64,000 nucleotides of DNA from Lathyrus oleraceus (GCF_024323335.1 NC_066579.1:249171575-249235574); one strand, 5' to 3'; counted from the stretch's first letter, positions 22,761-35,403 are shown. A program made the numbers and translations. Notes: generated by a model not told the origin, from the sequence alone.

Positions 22761-24509
22761 TGAAATTCTGGTGTAGTCAGAATTCAGATGTTCTACTCAA
22801 AGTCATGACATCTGATCCAACATTGTAACTAATACAGCAAGACAATTATACAACTTAAAACCCTGTACTCAAGCACGCTTTCACAGTAGTCACAACTTCT
22901 GCTACTATATTACCTTAGAATGAAAGAACATTTAGTTCTGTCCTTCTAGTACAGAGACACAACAGAGATCAAATACCATACTTACTTCTGTTGTGTTTGG
23001 ACAGTTATCAGCATGATATATCAATATTGAATTGCACATCACCTGATACTGTATTTCAATTTGCTGGGTTAGTACTGGTGTATCCTAACCTACAAGTCAA
23101 ACAAGGTAACCTAATTTTCACACATTAGGGAGCTGACAATTGTGCTAGTTGTTAGTTTCATTAATTGTAGGTTAGTTGTTATTTTCCTGAATTTTAGCTC
23201 AGCTGTTGGATTCCTTAAATTAGCCTGAGAAAAATACTGAAACAGAAAAACTAATTATCCTACAATTTAGCCCAAGCAGTCAGGTGTGAATGTTACAACA
23301 TTCAGGTTGACATCCAGAACATATTCCTCATGCTGATTCTGTTATGTTCTTGAAACCTGACTGTGCTGACTTTGCTATACTGTACAAGACTAACCAGTCT
23401 CTACTCCAGTATCAGCCCACATGAACAACTGTCAAGACATCCAGTTTGACAGGTTCACTATGATCCTTTGGCCATGTCTGTTATCCTTTTGAGGATCAGA
23501 CTTACTTAAATACTGAACTGAGATCACCATGCCTAAAGTTCAGTATCTGTGGTCAGTGATGAATGTTAAAACATTCTGATTGACATTCACACAGAAGGAT
23601 ATGTACCAGGTCTGTTTTCATCTTGGTTAGAAGACTGCAATACAACCTGAGTTAGTGCAGACAGGATTATAACATGCAGAAGGAAAACAAACACAGAGAA
23701 TTGTTTACCCAGTTCGATCCAACATGACCTACATCTGGGGGCTACCAAGCCAGGAAGAGGATCCACTATCAGTAGTATTAATCCAGAGTTAAACTCCCCC
23801 GTTTACAACTCTTCACTTAATCCCTACCCAATGCAATCTATACCTAGGAACTCCTAGATAGAAACCTCCAGTTTCCATTCCTATCACTACAAATACAATG
23901 TAATGTTCAAACACCTTGAACTTGCTTTACAGCTTCATTCAAGAACATAATCACTCTTGCCTACAGGCTTTGAGTTACAAATACTCTCAACTTTTACCAC
24001 TGAGAAACACATGGTAACCTTCCCACAGATTGGGAGGTTTACCTTACACACACCCCTAAATTTTCATTCTATGAGGCTTACAAAAACTAGGTTACAATGT
24101 GCTATTTATAACCTAATCACCCAACTGGATTTGGGCCTTCAGAAATCACAGCAAACTTGTTCTTTGCTGTTACAAATACAGCAGAAAATTTCTGCTACAA
24201 ACAAGGTCTTCAATCCTAGAATCTCTCCATATATATCTCCTTATTTTAAGCCTATATATATTCTGATTGAGTCTTTAAGACCTCCACATGGGAGTTAGGA
24301 TATTCACCAAATATCCTTACTAATCTCAGAATATATACTGAATTAATTAATTCAGTTTTCTACACATGTGCGATGTCACAGGCATGATGTCGTGACATCG
24401 TACATGACATGTTGGTCCTGTTGAACTTATTCAACCCAACATATTAAAACAACAAAGATGATTACATTATTTGTTTTACAAAATTAATGCCAATCCTAAG
24501 ATATTAACA
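22761..24509 (-). mobile_element. 3' LTR of the nested LARD-like element
   Basis: TGAAATTCTGGTG at its plus-strand left end, ATATTAACA at its right end, 1749 bp. It carries repeated ACATC/GATGT words, for example GATGTCGTGACATCG near 24390, a near-palindrome. The inner side meets the polypurine tract. Confidence 0.9.
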
Positions 24510-24523
24510 ATCTCCCCCTTTGG
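24510..24523 (-). other. Polypurine tract of the LARD-like element
   Basis: The minus strand reads CCAAAGGGGGAGAT directly before the LTR start TGTTAATATC. This is the usual Copia plus-strand primer. Similar GGGGGAG runs recur in the internal region at about 25374, 25535 and 27345 (minus strand). Confidence 0.8.
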
Positions 24524-27500
24524 CAAATTTTAGCTAAAACAAATAAACATTACACTGGACAAAACATCCCATTATGGGTATGCTCTTCATCTCTGTCAGT
24601 GACTCCACCACCACAAACACCAAGGTTGGTGTACACGAGGAAGTAGAGGAACACGGATCAGTTGTACCAGAACCCTTTCCCTCAACAGGAGAGCTTCCGG
24701 AAGAATATGTAATGCTGAGTACATAGATAATGTAACTCAGATCACAAGACACAACTGTCCTCTTAACTTAGATCACAAGACACAAGTGATATACCCAGTT
24801 GGTGGATTTTGTGCCTGACACCAACTTCTGTTTGCTACCACAGTTAGCTTGCTTCTGGTACATTCTCAACCCCAGGACAGTATTTCTCTCCCCCTTTTTA
24901 GCTACACATTTGTAAAGGCACCCCTCACAAAACCAGATCCAGGCGCAGCTTGCCCAAACCTTAACAAACCCCATGATTCTGAGGGAATGGAGTGTTTCTC
25001 TTGTGAGAAGAAGAGGGCTATTACATCCTTTAAACCGTGCTTAGGAATTAACGGTAGGAATAAATGCTTGGTCAAGATTCATTAATTTTTGCTGAGAAAT
25101 AGTCAGAGAATCACCAACAAAATCTCAGACTATCTTTGAATACCTTTTATAGCTCTTGACTGTTTCTTTTCCAAAATAGCAGTTCCAGTGCATGGAGACT
25201 ATTCCATATGTGCAGTCAGACACGTTGCACGCGATGTCTTAACATTCCACGCGGCTTTTTCCTGCATTCTGCCAGTATTCAACATTTCCCAAGACCCCTG
25301 TCATACCTCTAGTAGAGACTTGACATCTGGCACTGCTACAGCCAAATTCCCACACTTCAGCAGATGGTTACTCCCCCTGTACCACACAGCCAAATTGTCC
25401 AGGGCAATGTCATGACATCCGGTCAGACATTCTTCTGCTCACTCCTCCTTGACATATATCACAACATCCTGATAACTGACAAGGTGCCATACCTAGTTAT
25501 CTGAGAACACATAGACCACAAGCTTGATGACAAAACTCCCCCTGTCATGGACAACCTTCTCTCCTCTTGAAACTTGGAGGTCACACGTGAGCATCTCCAA
25601 CACCCCAAAGTTGGACCTTCACATACTACCTGATTCAAAGAGAATCCAGACCACTTGATGAATGGAAAACATAAGACGCATCTTCATGTCTTCAAGAGTA
25701 CCCCCTCTGTTCAACCCTCTTGGCTGACCACATCCACACTCTGTGTCACTCTCTCTTCTAACCAGAACAGAAGACCCCTTCACACGATGTTCTAACATCA
25801 GCTGGGACATCCTTCACACCATAACAAGGAACACCATCTGATAGTCTTCAGATATCACTGAGTCACCAGCTTGATCAAGAAGAACCCAGACAAAAATTGG
25901 GACATACATTTTCATCCCATTACAAGAGATAATCTTCCATAGATAGCTCAGAACTCCTACCACAAGCTCCAAGATATGAATAGACAACACCTTCTTTTGT
26001 CTTCAACTTACTACTTTTCTGCTCAAAAGTAATTTGTCTCAGACTTTCCTCAAGAATAATCAGCTGCCATATGTGGATTATCTTGATTCTTCGAACTCAC
26101 TTCTGAGATAGACCAAATACCACTGGTTGATTACCTCCTTCATGAATCCTCATATGAAAAAGTCAAATGCCATTCTTTGACCTCTCCACGTTTATCAGAC
26201 CTCTCCCAAAGATATTCTGACCTTCCAAGTGAGACTTGAACTTCAAGCTACATGTTGATCAAAACTTAGATTTTCTAAGACATGAACATGTAGCATCCTT
26301 TCTATCCAGCAACCCCAAAGAACTGCAACGAGAACGACCTTTTTGAAGTATCCAATCTACAACCCTGTAGACCCTTCTATCTCAAGTTGATGTGTCACTT
26401 CACCAACTAAGAATCTGATGTTGAACCAAATGTCACAACATTGTGTTTTGACATCTAATTGTTGAATTCGGCTCCTTCTTCTGCCACTTGAAAGAACTTC
26501 CTCCCTTCACAGAACAAGAGTTCAATGTTCTCATAGACTTGATTGTGGAACCAAGTTTGAGTAAACAACCTCCATCCTGCAGGTTTGCAGTTAAGTCATC
26601 CAAGCTCACACCTTGATGAATCCCTGCTTCTTCTCCAAAGACATCAGACACTCTGATGCACGAGTCTTCAGAAGGACCAGTTAGGAACTAACCCTTCAGC
26701 TATACCAAGGATTCCACATCCTACAGCAAGGCTGTTTCCATGATGTCAAGACTACTGCCACTTGTTCTTGACTCCATAGTGTGCATAAGCTAATGCACTT
26801 CCTTACCTAGATCAGAAATAAACTGATCCAAGTAACCACCATCAAGACTATGATGTCTTCTTCTTCTTGTACATACCAAGGCTGAACATGTTTCTTGCCA
26901 GGAAACCTTTTCAGAGATCATATGCTTTTGCTGCCACCAAAGAGATAGATCATAAGCCAATGAACTATCCTTCCTATGATTCTGCACAGGGTCTTGAAGA
27001 AGTGATGTTCCAACATCTTTAAGAACATCAGTTATCTTGAGCTCCAAGGATAATCAATTAAACACTTGTACTTGGCACAAACAGACATTGATCTTAAATC
27101 CTTTCCCAATTATCCTTTCAGATACTTCCACCATAAGAATACTTTGAAAGTACTCTTCTTGTGTCAACATCTTCTGCTTGCAAGCACCTTGACAATTTTG
27201 AAAGTCTTCCCAGATTAAATTCACCCTTAGGAATGAGAGAGATGAATTCTTCCTTGCAAATGTGTCACACAACCACCAGAACCCATGTAACACAGGTCAA
27301 CAGCCAACCATACCTAGGCTGACCAAATGTGAGGAGGTTAACCAAAACTCCCCCTCAAATTAACAATCATGGAAACTTCACACCAATATCCATGCATTGT
27401 ACAGACATGTCTCAACATGACATACACCATCCCTACCAGTGGCACCTAACTCTATGAGTTATACCTATACATACTCCAATCACACCAATCAGACTTCAGC

Positions 27501-28568
27501 TGACCATAAGTACTAGTGAAAGACAACAACATCAGTCCATAGTAGATATGCATTGCCAGAGCATACTACCTCAACCAACCTCTGAATCTTCATATTCTCA
27601 CTCCTTGAAAGAACTGCCACTTCTGATCGTGGTGTTTGAATAACAAGATTCATGGTCCCAATCCTCTTAAATGGAATAGCAGTCAGGTTACCCCATTATT
27701 GACTTCTATCATCCAGGGGACTTGTCTTCCAGTACACCATAGTACTTCAGGAAACAACTATCCAACCCTGATCAATCTACAGGAATAAGGCACACATCGG
27801 GGATTGCACAATGTCACATCTCAACCAGCTCCACTTCTAGAGATCATACTTCTAAAAGTGACCTTCTTGAGCATACACACAGTTGACCCTACCCTTGTCA
27901 ACTTAGCACACACAGATGTCTCCTCTTCCAGGTCAGGAGTAGGTTTCAAACCAAAGTATCCCTTTGTTTGACACCTAAACACATCTGCTCTTCAACCAGT
28001 AGCTGCCTACTTGTTGACCAACATGTTCTAACATCACATAGAACATTAGTTTATCCTCCTTGACAGTCTTCAAGGTCTTCATATACACTACCCAGGAGAG
28101 TACAAGAATCAGGGATCAGGTGATTCTTACCAAGAAGAGTGGACTTGATGGGGCTCAAGTATCTTTGACATCTTCAGTAGAATATGATGAAATCTTGAAT
28201 ACAACAGCCTTTCATCCACATGGGGGGAAACTACATCAGAGTTTGAGTTTTGCCAGGTATTATGCAGCGGAAATCATAATACAACTCACCCTATGAACAC
28301 GCACTTCACCAGATCAGCCTCCAAGACCATACCAAGTTTGAATGTCATTCAATACTGGCACAACTGTCCCACACAAAGGCCAATTGCCAACCTCCAGAGA
28401 CAGGTACACACCATTCCCGTCATGAACAGTCCATCCACCTACTTCAAGGGACCATTCAGGGAAAATACAGAACCTTTCACAGGTTCCAGCATCAGTACTA
28501 ACATAACTCCTTGCAAGATACCAGAAAGTATCACCCATGGATCTCATCCAGAAACAGACAGGAAACCA
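24524..28568 (-). other. Internal region of the LARD-like element, no recognisable gene
   Basis: Only short ORFs are present on either strand. The longest related pair, minus strand and same frame, is 27047-26790 (MELKITDVLKDVGTSLLQ...) and 26651-26433 (MSDVFGEEAGIHQGVSLDDL...), separated by several stops. It shows no zinc knuckle, DSG protease, YVDD or integrase motif. Repeated words built on ATGTCAAGACATC occur throughout. It could be noncoding by design (a large retrotransposon derivative carrying only signals needed in cis) or an unrecognised captured host sequence that has decayed. Confidence 0.6.
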
Positions 28569-28581
28569 GGCTCTGATACCA
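28569..28581 (-). other. Primer-binding site of the LARD-like element
   Basis: The minus strand reads TGGTATCAGAGCC, an exact match to the Copia initiator-tRNA-Met site, two bases inside the LTR that ends (minus) in CTTCA. Its good preservation fits a young insertion. Confidence 0.9.
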
Positions 28582-28583
28582 AT

Positions 28584-30335
28584 TGAAGTTCTGGTGTAGT
28601 CAGAATTCAGATGTTCTACTCAAAGTCATGACATCTGATCCAACATTGTAACTAATACAGCAAGACAGTTATACAACTTAAAACCCTGTACTCAAGCACG
28701 CTTTCACAGTAGTCACAACTTCTGCTACTGTATTACCTTAGAATGAAAGAACATTTAGTTTTGTCCTTCTAGTACAAAGACACAACAGAGATCAAATACC
28801 ATACTTACTTCTGTTGTGTTTGGACAGTTATCAGCATGATATATCAATATTGAATTGCACATCACCTGATACTGTATTTCAATTTGCTGGGTTAGTACTG
28901 GTGTATCCTAACCTACAAGTCAAACAAGGTAACCTAATTTTCACACATTAGGGAGCTGACAATTGTGCTAGTTGTTAGTTTCATTAATTGTAGGTTAGTT
29001 GTTATTTTCCTGAATCTTAGCTCAGCTGTTGGATTCCTTAAATTAGCCTGAGAAAAATACTGAAACAGAAAAACTAATTATCCTACAATTTAGCCCAAGC
29101 AGTCAGGTGTGAATGTTACAACATTCAGGTTGACATCCAGAACATATTCCTCATGTTGATTCTGTTATGTTCTTGAAACCTGACTGTGCTGACTTTGCTA
29201 TACTGTACAAGACTAACCAGTCTCTACTCCAGTATCAGCCTACATGAACAACTGTCAAGACATCCAGTTTGACAGGTTCACTATGATCCTTTGGCCATGT
29301 CTGTTATCCTTTTGAGGATCAGACTTACTTAAATACTGAACTGAGATCACCATGCCTAAAGTTCAGTATCTGTGGTCAGTGATGAATGTTAAAACATTCT
29401 GATTGACATTCACACAGAAGGATATGTACCAGGTATGTTTTCATCTTGGTTAGCAGACTGCAATACAACCTGAGTTAGTGCAGACAGGATTATAACATGC
29501 AGAAGGAAAACAAACACAAAGAATTGTTTACCCAGTTCGGTCCAACATGACCTACATCTGGGGGCTACCAAGCCAGAAAGAAGATCCACTATCAGTAGTA
29601 TTAATTCAGAGTTAAACTCCCCCGTTTACAACTCTTCACTTAATCCCTACCCAATGCAATCTATACCTAGGAACTCCTAGATAGAAACCTCTAGTTTCCA
29701 TTCTTATCACTACAAATACAATGTAATGTTCAAACACCTTGAACTTGCTTCACAGCTTCATTCAAGAACATAATCACTCTTGCCTACAAGCTTTGAGTTA
29801 CAAATACTCTCAGCTTTTACCACTGAGAAACACATGGTAACCTTCCCACAGATTGGGAGGTTTACCTTACACACCCCCCTAAATTTTCATTCTATGAGGC
29901 TTACAAAAACTAGGTTATAATGTGCTATTTATAACTTAATCACCCAACTGGATTTGGGCCTTCAGAAATCGCAGCAAACTTGTTCTTTGCTGTTACAAAT
30001 ACAACAGAAAATTTCTGCTACAAACAAGGTCTTCAATCCTAGAATCTCTCCATATATATCTCCTTATTTTGAGCCTATATATATTCTGATTGAGTCTTTA
30101 AGACCTCCACATGGGAGTTAGGATATTCACCAAATATCCTTACTAATCCCAGAATATATATTGAATTAATTAATTCAGTTTTCTACACATGTGCGATGTC
30201 ACAGGCATGATGTCGTGACATCGTACAGGACATGTTGGTCCAGATGTTAAACTTCTTCAACCCAACATATTAAAACAACAGAGATGATTACATTATTTGT
30301 TTTACAAAATTAATGCCAATCCTAAGGTATTAACA
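28584..30335 (-). mobile_element. 5' LTR of the nested LARD-like element
   Basis: 1752 bp, TGAAGTTCTGG to TATTAACA. It matches 22761-24509 throughout apart from about 30 substitutions and a few one- to three-base indels (one at about 30240). Confidence 0.9.
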
Positions 30336-31169
30336 CATACCCTTAGCAAAGACCCTTTCGATTAAATCATCATCATCCCTAAACAGATAAGTCATAGTCC
30401 CTTCGATCAAAAGGTCAATGTCCCTACAAGATAAATCATAGTCCCTCGAACGTTGCCTTCGAATATATGACTTTGTCCCTCGATGACCCTTCGTTGTAGC
30501 CTACGCTTAAATGATGATCGTCCCTTCGAATGCTAAGGTATCCTTACAAATATTGCCTTCAATGACGAATCGACGACCCCACGATGTCCCTTTACATCCA
30601 AGAGATAAGACTACTTACTTCTCAATAGTAAGGACAGTTTTACCCTCCTAAGGATAGGAAATACCTATAAAGACCTTGGTTAGGTATAACTCTTAAATGC
30701 TTGCTCACAGCTTAAAATACTTTTCACACCTCACACTTTTCAAAACATCTTTTAGAAAATCACCACTTGGTATACATTCGCACCAGAATCATAGCCGAGT
30801 TATATTTTTCTAAACATCTTTCAAAATCAAACGAGATAAACACTTTGTATACATTCGTACAAGAATCATTACAAAGTTAAACTCTCCTTTGAAAATATTT
30901 TCTAAACACACCACATTTCTCAAACACTTTCTCAAACAAGGAAAACATAAGTGAGTTAAGCAATTAAGAGCCCATGGATAACCATGGATACAAAGGGTGC
31001 TAACACCTTCCCTTTGTATAATGTACTTCCCGAACTCAAAATCTAGTCAAGATCTTTTCTGTTCTTTTCCGCCTTTCCTTATTGGATAAAAGAAAAGTCG
31101 GTGGCGACTCTTGCTATCCGTAACATTGCTTTTCAAAGCAAAAACACAAAGCCATTTCACCGTATCACA
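30336..31169 (+). mobile_element. Ogre-B LTR1, right part
   Basis: Starts with the CATAC target duplication, then CCTTAGCAAAGACCC, collinear with LTR2 from about 45790. It contains GTGCTAACACCTTCCCTTTG near its end, a motif conserved in legume Ogre/Tat LTR ends, and finishes CCGTATCACA. Confidence 0.9.
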
Positions 31170-31173
31170 GAAC

Positions 31174-31191
31174 TGGCGACTCTGCTAGGGA
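31174..31191 (+). other. Primer-binding site of Ogre-B internal 1
   Basis: TGGCGACTCTGCTAGGGA, four bases after the LTR. It is the same as at 46627 apart from one base. This is the Ogre/Tat tRNA-Arg-type site. Confidence 0.8.
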
Positions 31192-31895
31192 ATCTTAAAA
31201 AGAGAGGTTACCTTAAAGATAAGATCACTTATGTTTTCGAATTGTTTCTTTGTCTGATTTACTTTTAAGGGATTGTTTGGGTATTTTATGCTTGAGTGAA
31301 AGATCCTACACCCGGATCTAGTGTACCTTAGGTAAGTAGCAAGAGATCATCGCGACTGTCCGGCGTATACTAGAATGGTTAAAATGATGGCTACGGTTAA
31401 TGTGACACTTTGGATGTCCCGATGTTCCTCATGTTTACTTGAGGAAAAATTTGGCGTCTGCGTGGTGTCATCAAAGCATTAACCAGACCTTTAGAACCCT
31501 AATTGACTCATCCTAGCCATTAGAAAGTAGTGAGATAACTGACTTCAATTCCGCCTGGGGTTGGTTGATACTCAATACTACACTCTTTGAGATTGGACTT
31601 TAGGGAAATTTTGGTCAACAACTTGGTGTTGCACTGAAGTGGACTTAAGGAAAGGTCAATGATTTTAGATCCTTCTAGAACCAGGTTACTATTCTAGGAC
31701 AGGTTGAACCAACCAAACTTCAGTGGGGAGGGTACTTACCTATGGAACTCATGCAAGCCTTAAAACCTAGGAATGATTGTGGTGTGAGTTGTTTGTGCTT
31801 GTTACTTACTTGACATCATAACATCATAACATCATGGCATTGTACTAACCATTTCGAGGACTTAGGGATTTAACTTTGCTCTATTTTGTAGGGCT
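31192..31895 (+). other. Ogre-B 5' untranslated leader (internal 1)
   Basis: Noncoding; nearly identical to 46645-47356. It ends CTCTATTTTGTAGGGCT just before the ORF1 ATG; the pyrimidine-rich stretch and TAG/G resemble a splice acceptor, so a leader intron is possible. No donor can be chosen by eye with confidence. Confidence 0.5.
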
Positions 31896-33224
31896 ATGGC
31901 TTCCAGGAAGACCATCCGGATCAATTTTGTAGCGACCTCTCCTCAACTCAAGGATTTAGTGTCGGAACTTCCCGATCATTCTAAGTTCATCAAGAAACAT
32001 GGTTATCTCCTCAATTTAGTTACCACCGGTTTCAAGGAAGATATGATGAGAGTTCTATTCCAGTTCTTCGATCCTAAACATCATTGCTTCACCTTCCCAG
32101 ATTATCAGTTGGTACCCACATTAGAAGAATTTTCCAGGTTGCTTGGGATACCTATCCTTGATCAAACACCTTTCAGTGGTTTAGAAAAGATTCCGAGGTC
32201 TGAAGAGGTTGACGCGGATTTACACATGACAAAGTCCGACATTGAAACTAATTGGGTAACAAGAAGTGAAGTTAAGGGTTTACTTGCCAAATTTCTGATA
32301 AATAAGGCCCGAGAATTCCTAAAAGCTATGAGTGTCCACGCTTTCGAAGATGTTCTAGCATTACTAATCTATGGTTTGGTGCTATTTCCTAATCCGAATC
32401 AATTCATAGACATGAATGCTGTTAAGATATTTCTCACTCATAACCCTGTGCCCACCTTGCTTGGAGACATTTTGCATTCCCTTCACACTCATACTATGAA
32501 AAGGCAATGGACTCTCATGTGCTGCGTACCTTTATTATCTAGGTGGTTTATTTCGCACCTTCCTCAATCAGTCTTGAAGAATGAGCAAAATTTGAAATGG
32601 TCTCAAAGGATAATGTCACTCTCCCATTCAGACATCCATTGGTGTCCCCAACCCAAAGAAAATGTTATCATTATTGACCATTGTGGAGAATTCTCTAACG
32701 TACCACTCCTGGGGATAAGAGGAGGTATTACTTATAATTCTGCTTTAGCCCTACGTCAGTTTGGTTATGCTCGAAGAGATGGTCCACATGAAATAATTAT
32801 CCAAGGCACTGTGTTTGACTATGATAACGATTCTCAAGGTCTCCGTCAAAGGTTTGTACGAGCTTGGGGCATGGTGAAAAGAAGTACTTTAGGACAAAAA
32901 AACTCTATTCCTATGGAACCTTATCTCAGATGGGTACGCGCCAGAGCTCGTGAGCTTATCATGCCATACCTTGCAATCGGACCTCTGATTGTTGAACCAA
33001 AAGTTGAAGGAGGTACCCCTCAGATCATTCCTTATCCATATATGCCTACCAATGTTGAAGAATTGAAGAAATCTTGGATCCAGTTGAGAGAGGAAAGGGA
33101 TACTTTTGAAGCTCAGTTCTGTGCTGAAAGGAAGAAAGTATTAGAGCTCACCAGCCAGCTTAATGAGGAACGAAGTCTCAATGCATATCTCCGCCCAAAA
33201 AGAAGCCGTCCCTGGGAGACTTAA
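31896..33224 (+). CDS. Ogre ORF1 protein, DUF7745-like (internal 1)
   Basis: An intact 442-codon ORF upstream of gag, in a different frame from it. It begins MASRKTIRINFVATSPQL and carries the block FTFPDYQLVPTLEEFSRLLG (residues about 65-84), characteristic of the plant DUF7745 family seen in Ogre/Tat ORF1 and related nuclear proteins. The last 60 residues (ELKKSWIQLREERDTFEAQF and on) form a predicted coiled coil with a basic tail (RPKRSRPWET). ORF1 is a known mark of the Ogre lineage; its biochemical role is unknown. The start is chosen from the first ATG after the leader, conserved in internal 2. The copy at 47357 differs at about 20 residues and is also open. A host gene is unlikely because both copies sit at the same place behind an LTR and PBS. 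Confidence 0.85.
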   Translation: MASRKTIRINFVATSPQLKDLVSELPDHSKFIKKHGYLLNLVTTGFKEDMMRVLFQFFDPKHHCFTFPDYQLVPTLEEFSRLLGIPILDQTPFSGLEKIPRSEEVDADLHMTKSDIETNWVTRSEVKGLLAKFLINKAREFLKAMSVHAFEDVLALLIYGLVLFPNPNQFIDMNAVKIFLTHNPVPTLLGDILHSLHTHTMKRQWTLMCCVPLLSRWFISHLPQSVLKNEQNLKWSQRIMSLSHSDIHWCPQPKENVIIIDHCGEFSNVPLLGIRGGITYNSALALRQFGYARRDGPHEIIIQGTVFDYDNDSQGLRQRFVRAWGMVKRSTLGQKNSIPMEPYLRWVRARARELIMPYLAIGPLIVEPKVEGGTPQIIPYPYMPTNVEELKKSWIQLREERDTFEAQFCAERKKVLELTSQLNEERSLNAYLRPKRSRPWET

Positions 33225-33417
33225 GCTTTCATTTTTTCTTGTAATGAACATTGATTAAAGAAATTATTAATAAAAGTTCCCCTTTTTGGTGGTTTACGCA
33301 AAGTTAAATTCCAAAAGTCCTTGAAAACATTTCATACATTGCATAGCATAACATAACATTGCATAACAGGTACTCTAAAGGATCAATGTTCTCACGGTCT
33401 TCCTCTCAAACAGAAAA
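33225..33417 (+). other. ORF1-gag spacer
   Basis: 193 noncoding bases, conserved in internal 2 (48686-48878). It includes TTTTTCTTGTAATGAAC just after the ORF1 stop and CCTCTCAAACAG/AAAAATGG at the gag start, which resemble a splice donor and acceptor. Splicing here is only a possibility. Confidence 0.4.
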
Positions 33418-35400
33418 ATGGCCCTCGAACAAACTGTCAAGGATCTCCAGGCTCAGAATGCTCAATTCCAGGAGATGATCTTGAACTTATCCAAGGGGCA
33501 GGAGGAACTGAAGACTCTATTGCCCGAGAAGAAGAAAGACAAGAAATCTGTGAGTTACATTAACCAGAGAAGAAGGATTAAAGGACAGGCTCCAGGAGTC
33601 AAGATTGGAATTCCGAAGGATAAAGAAGATGAGACAGAAAATGATTCGGAAGATGAGAATGTTGATCCCTTCAACCCTGAGGACGACTATGAAAATTATG
33701 AAAATGAATAGTACTCTCCGAAGGATGATAAGTATAAGTTGCTGGAAGAACGTATGCTAGCTATGGAGGATCAGAAGGCGCCCGGTCTGGATTTCGAAAG
33801 CTTAGGTCTGGTCTCTGATGTGGTCATTCCTCGCAAATTCAAGGTCCCCTCTTTCACTAAGTATGATGGTGCGTCTTGTCCTCAGATGCATCTGAGAGCT
33901 TATGTGAGAAAGATCCAGCCGTATACCACTGATAGGAAGCTATGGATCCATTTCTTCCAAGAGAGTCTGTCTGGCACACAGTTAGAGTGGTATTATCAGC
34001 TCGAGAGCTCTAACATCCGCACCTGGACTAATTTAGCGACAACTTTCTACAAGCACTACCAGTATAACTCTGAATTAGCGCCTACTCGGCTACAACTGCA
34101 GAATATGACTATGGGCTCTAAAGAAAGCTTCAAAGAATATGCTCAAAAATGGAGAGACTTGGCTGGCAGAGTCAAACCCCCTATGACTGATCGAGAATTA
34201 GTGGACATGTTCATGGGTACACTGGCTGGCCCATTCTACAACCATCTATTGGGAAGTTCCTCATCGGGTTTCACTGAACTTATATTGACGGGTGAACGTG
34301 TTGAAAGCGGCATTCGAAGTGGAAAGATACAGGCGGCTAACTCTGCAAGCACCAAAAAGTCCTATCAGGGGAAGAATGAATCAAATGCTGTGTACGGTCA
34401 AAGGGGTCATAACAAGAAAAATCGTGACCATACTGTTGGAGCAGTTATGATTGTAGCACCGCCATCTCAAAACTTCCAACACAGATAAGACAGGCCAAGA
34501 AGGCAGTTTACCAAGATCAATATGACTTTAGCACAAGCACTGCAGGGTATGCTAAAAGCAAATTTAATTACCCTCAGAGATCCTCCTACAAATCCCAACA
34601 CTACTTCTCCTCGTTATAATCCCAATGCCAGGTGTGCATATCACTCCGATAGCCCCGGGCATGATACAAATGATTGTTGGTTGTTGAAGAATAAGATTCA
34701 GGATATGATTGACGCGGGAGAAATTGAATTTGATCCTCTGGAGACTCCTAATGTCATCACTGCTCCTATGCCTAATCATGACAAGACTGTTAATGCTGTG
34801 GATGACAATTCTCACGTTACTAATGTAGCTGACTTAGCATCTCCTCTCCTGATCATCAAGAAGAATTTATTGCAAGCTGGTTTATTTCCAGGTTGTGCTG
34901 AAAATTGCGATCTCTGTATACTCCGACCCAATGATTGCTTGAAGTTGAGGAATGGTATTCAATGGCTGATGGATGATCGTACAATTTTCTTTGAAAAGAT
35001 TCCTAAGGTGGAAAACCCTATTGAAGAAATATCTGTGATTGCTAGGTCCAAAGTTCCAGTGAAGATTACCGCTAATAGAGTGCCTGTGAAGATTACTGCT
35101 GAGCCCAAGGTAGCTCCCCTAATTATTACTGCACCTGGCCCAGTACCATATTCCTCAAGCAAAGCCATTCCGTGGAATTATGGAGGTGATGTTTACATCC
35201 ACGGCATAAAGCAAGATGATAATTCTTCTAATCCCAATGACGTTGACATTGTTGGGACTAGTAAAATTACTTGAAGTGGAAGGATCTTCTCTCTAGAAAT
35301 CTCACCTCCCGCCCCTGAAACCCGAGGAAAAGGACCAGTAATCAATCCTTCTCAGTCAAAGACACCAGTCAAAGTTACTACCGAAGATGTTGCCAAGTAG
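33418..35400 (+). pseudogene. gag: Ogre-B gag, internal 1 (four nonsense codons)
   Basis: One continuous frame with protease. In order: N-terminal coiled coil (LEQTVKDLQAQNAQFQEMI), acidic linker (about 33620-33700) and the capsid-like retrotransposon gag domain (PRKFKVPSFTKYDG, then LWIHFFQESLSGTQLEWYYQ and TMGSKESFKEYAQKWRDLAG, 33800-34170). The C-terminal C-x2-H-x4-GH-x4-C motif (CAYHSDSPGHDTNDC, about 34634-34678) follows. Stops interrupt it at 33709 (TAG), 34486 (TAA), 35272 (TGA) and 35398 (TAG). At each place internal 2 has a sense codon (CAG, CAA, CGA, CAG), so each is a C-to-T change. Gag would form the cytoplasmic particle; this copy cannot. Confidence 0.85.
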
Positions 35401-35403
35401 GAA

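Larger units (their letters stand above)
22761..30335 (-). mobile_element. Nested geneless Copia-type LTR element (LARD-like), minus strand
   Basis: Two near-identical LTRs (22761-24509, 28584-30335) flank a 4.07-kb internal region. The 5-bp target-site duplication CATAC (22756-22760 and 30336-30340) is exact. A tRNA-Met PBS (28569-28581, minus) and a polypurine tract CCAAAGGGGGAGAT (24510-24523, minus) fix the orientation and the Copia type. The internal region has no gag or pol motif that I can read. By eye the LTRs differ at about 30 positions over 1.75 kb, mostly transitions. Structure and ends are seen; dependence on a Copia partner for movement is inferred. Confidence 0.85.

Noticed and set aside
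28060..28586. Two plus-strand ORFs near the LARD PBS
   Set aside because: Opposite to the element's direction and without motifs; one runs into the PBS.
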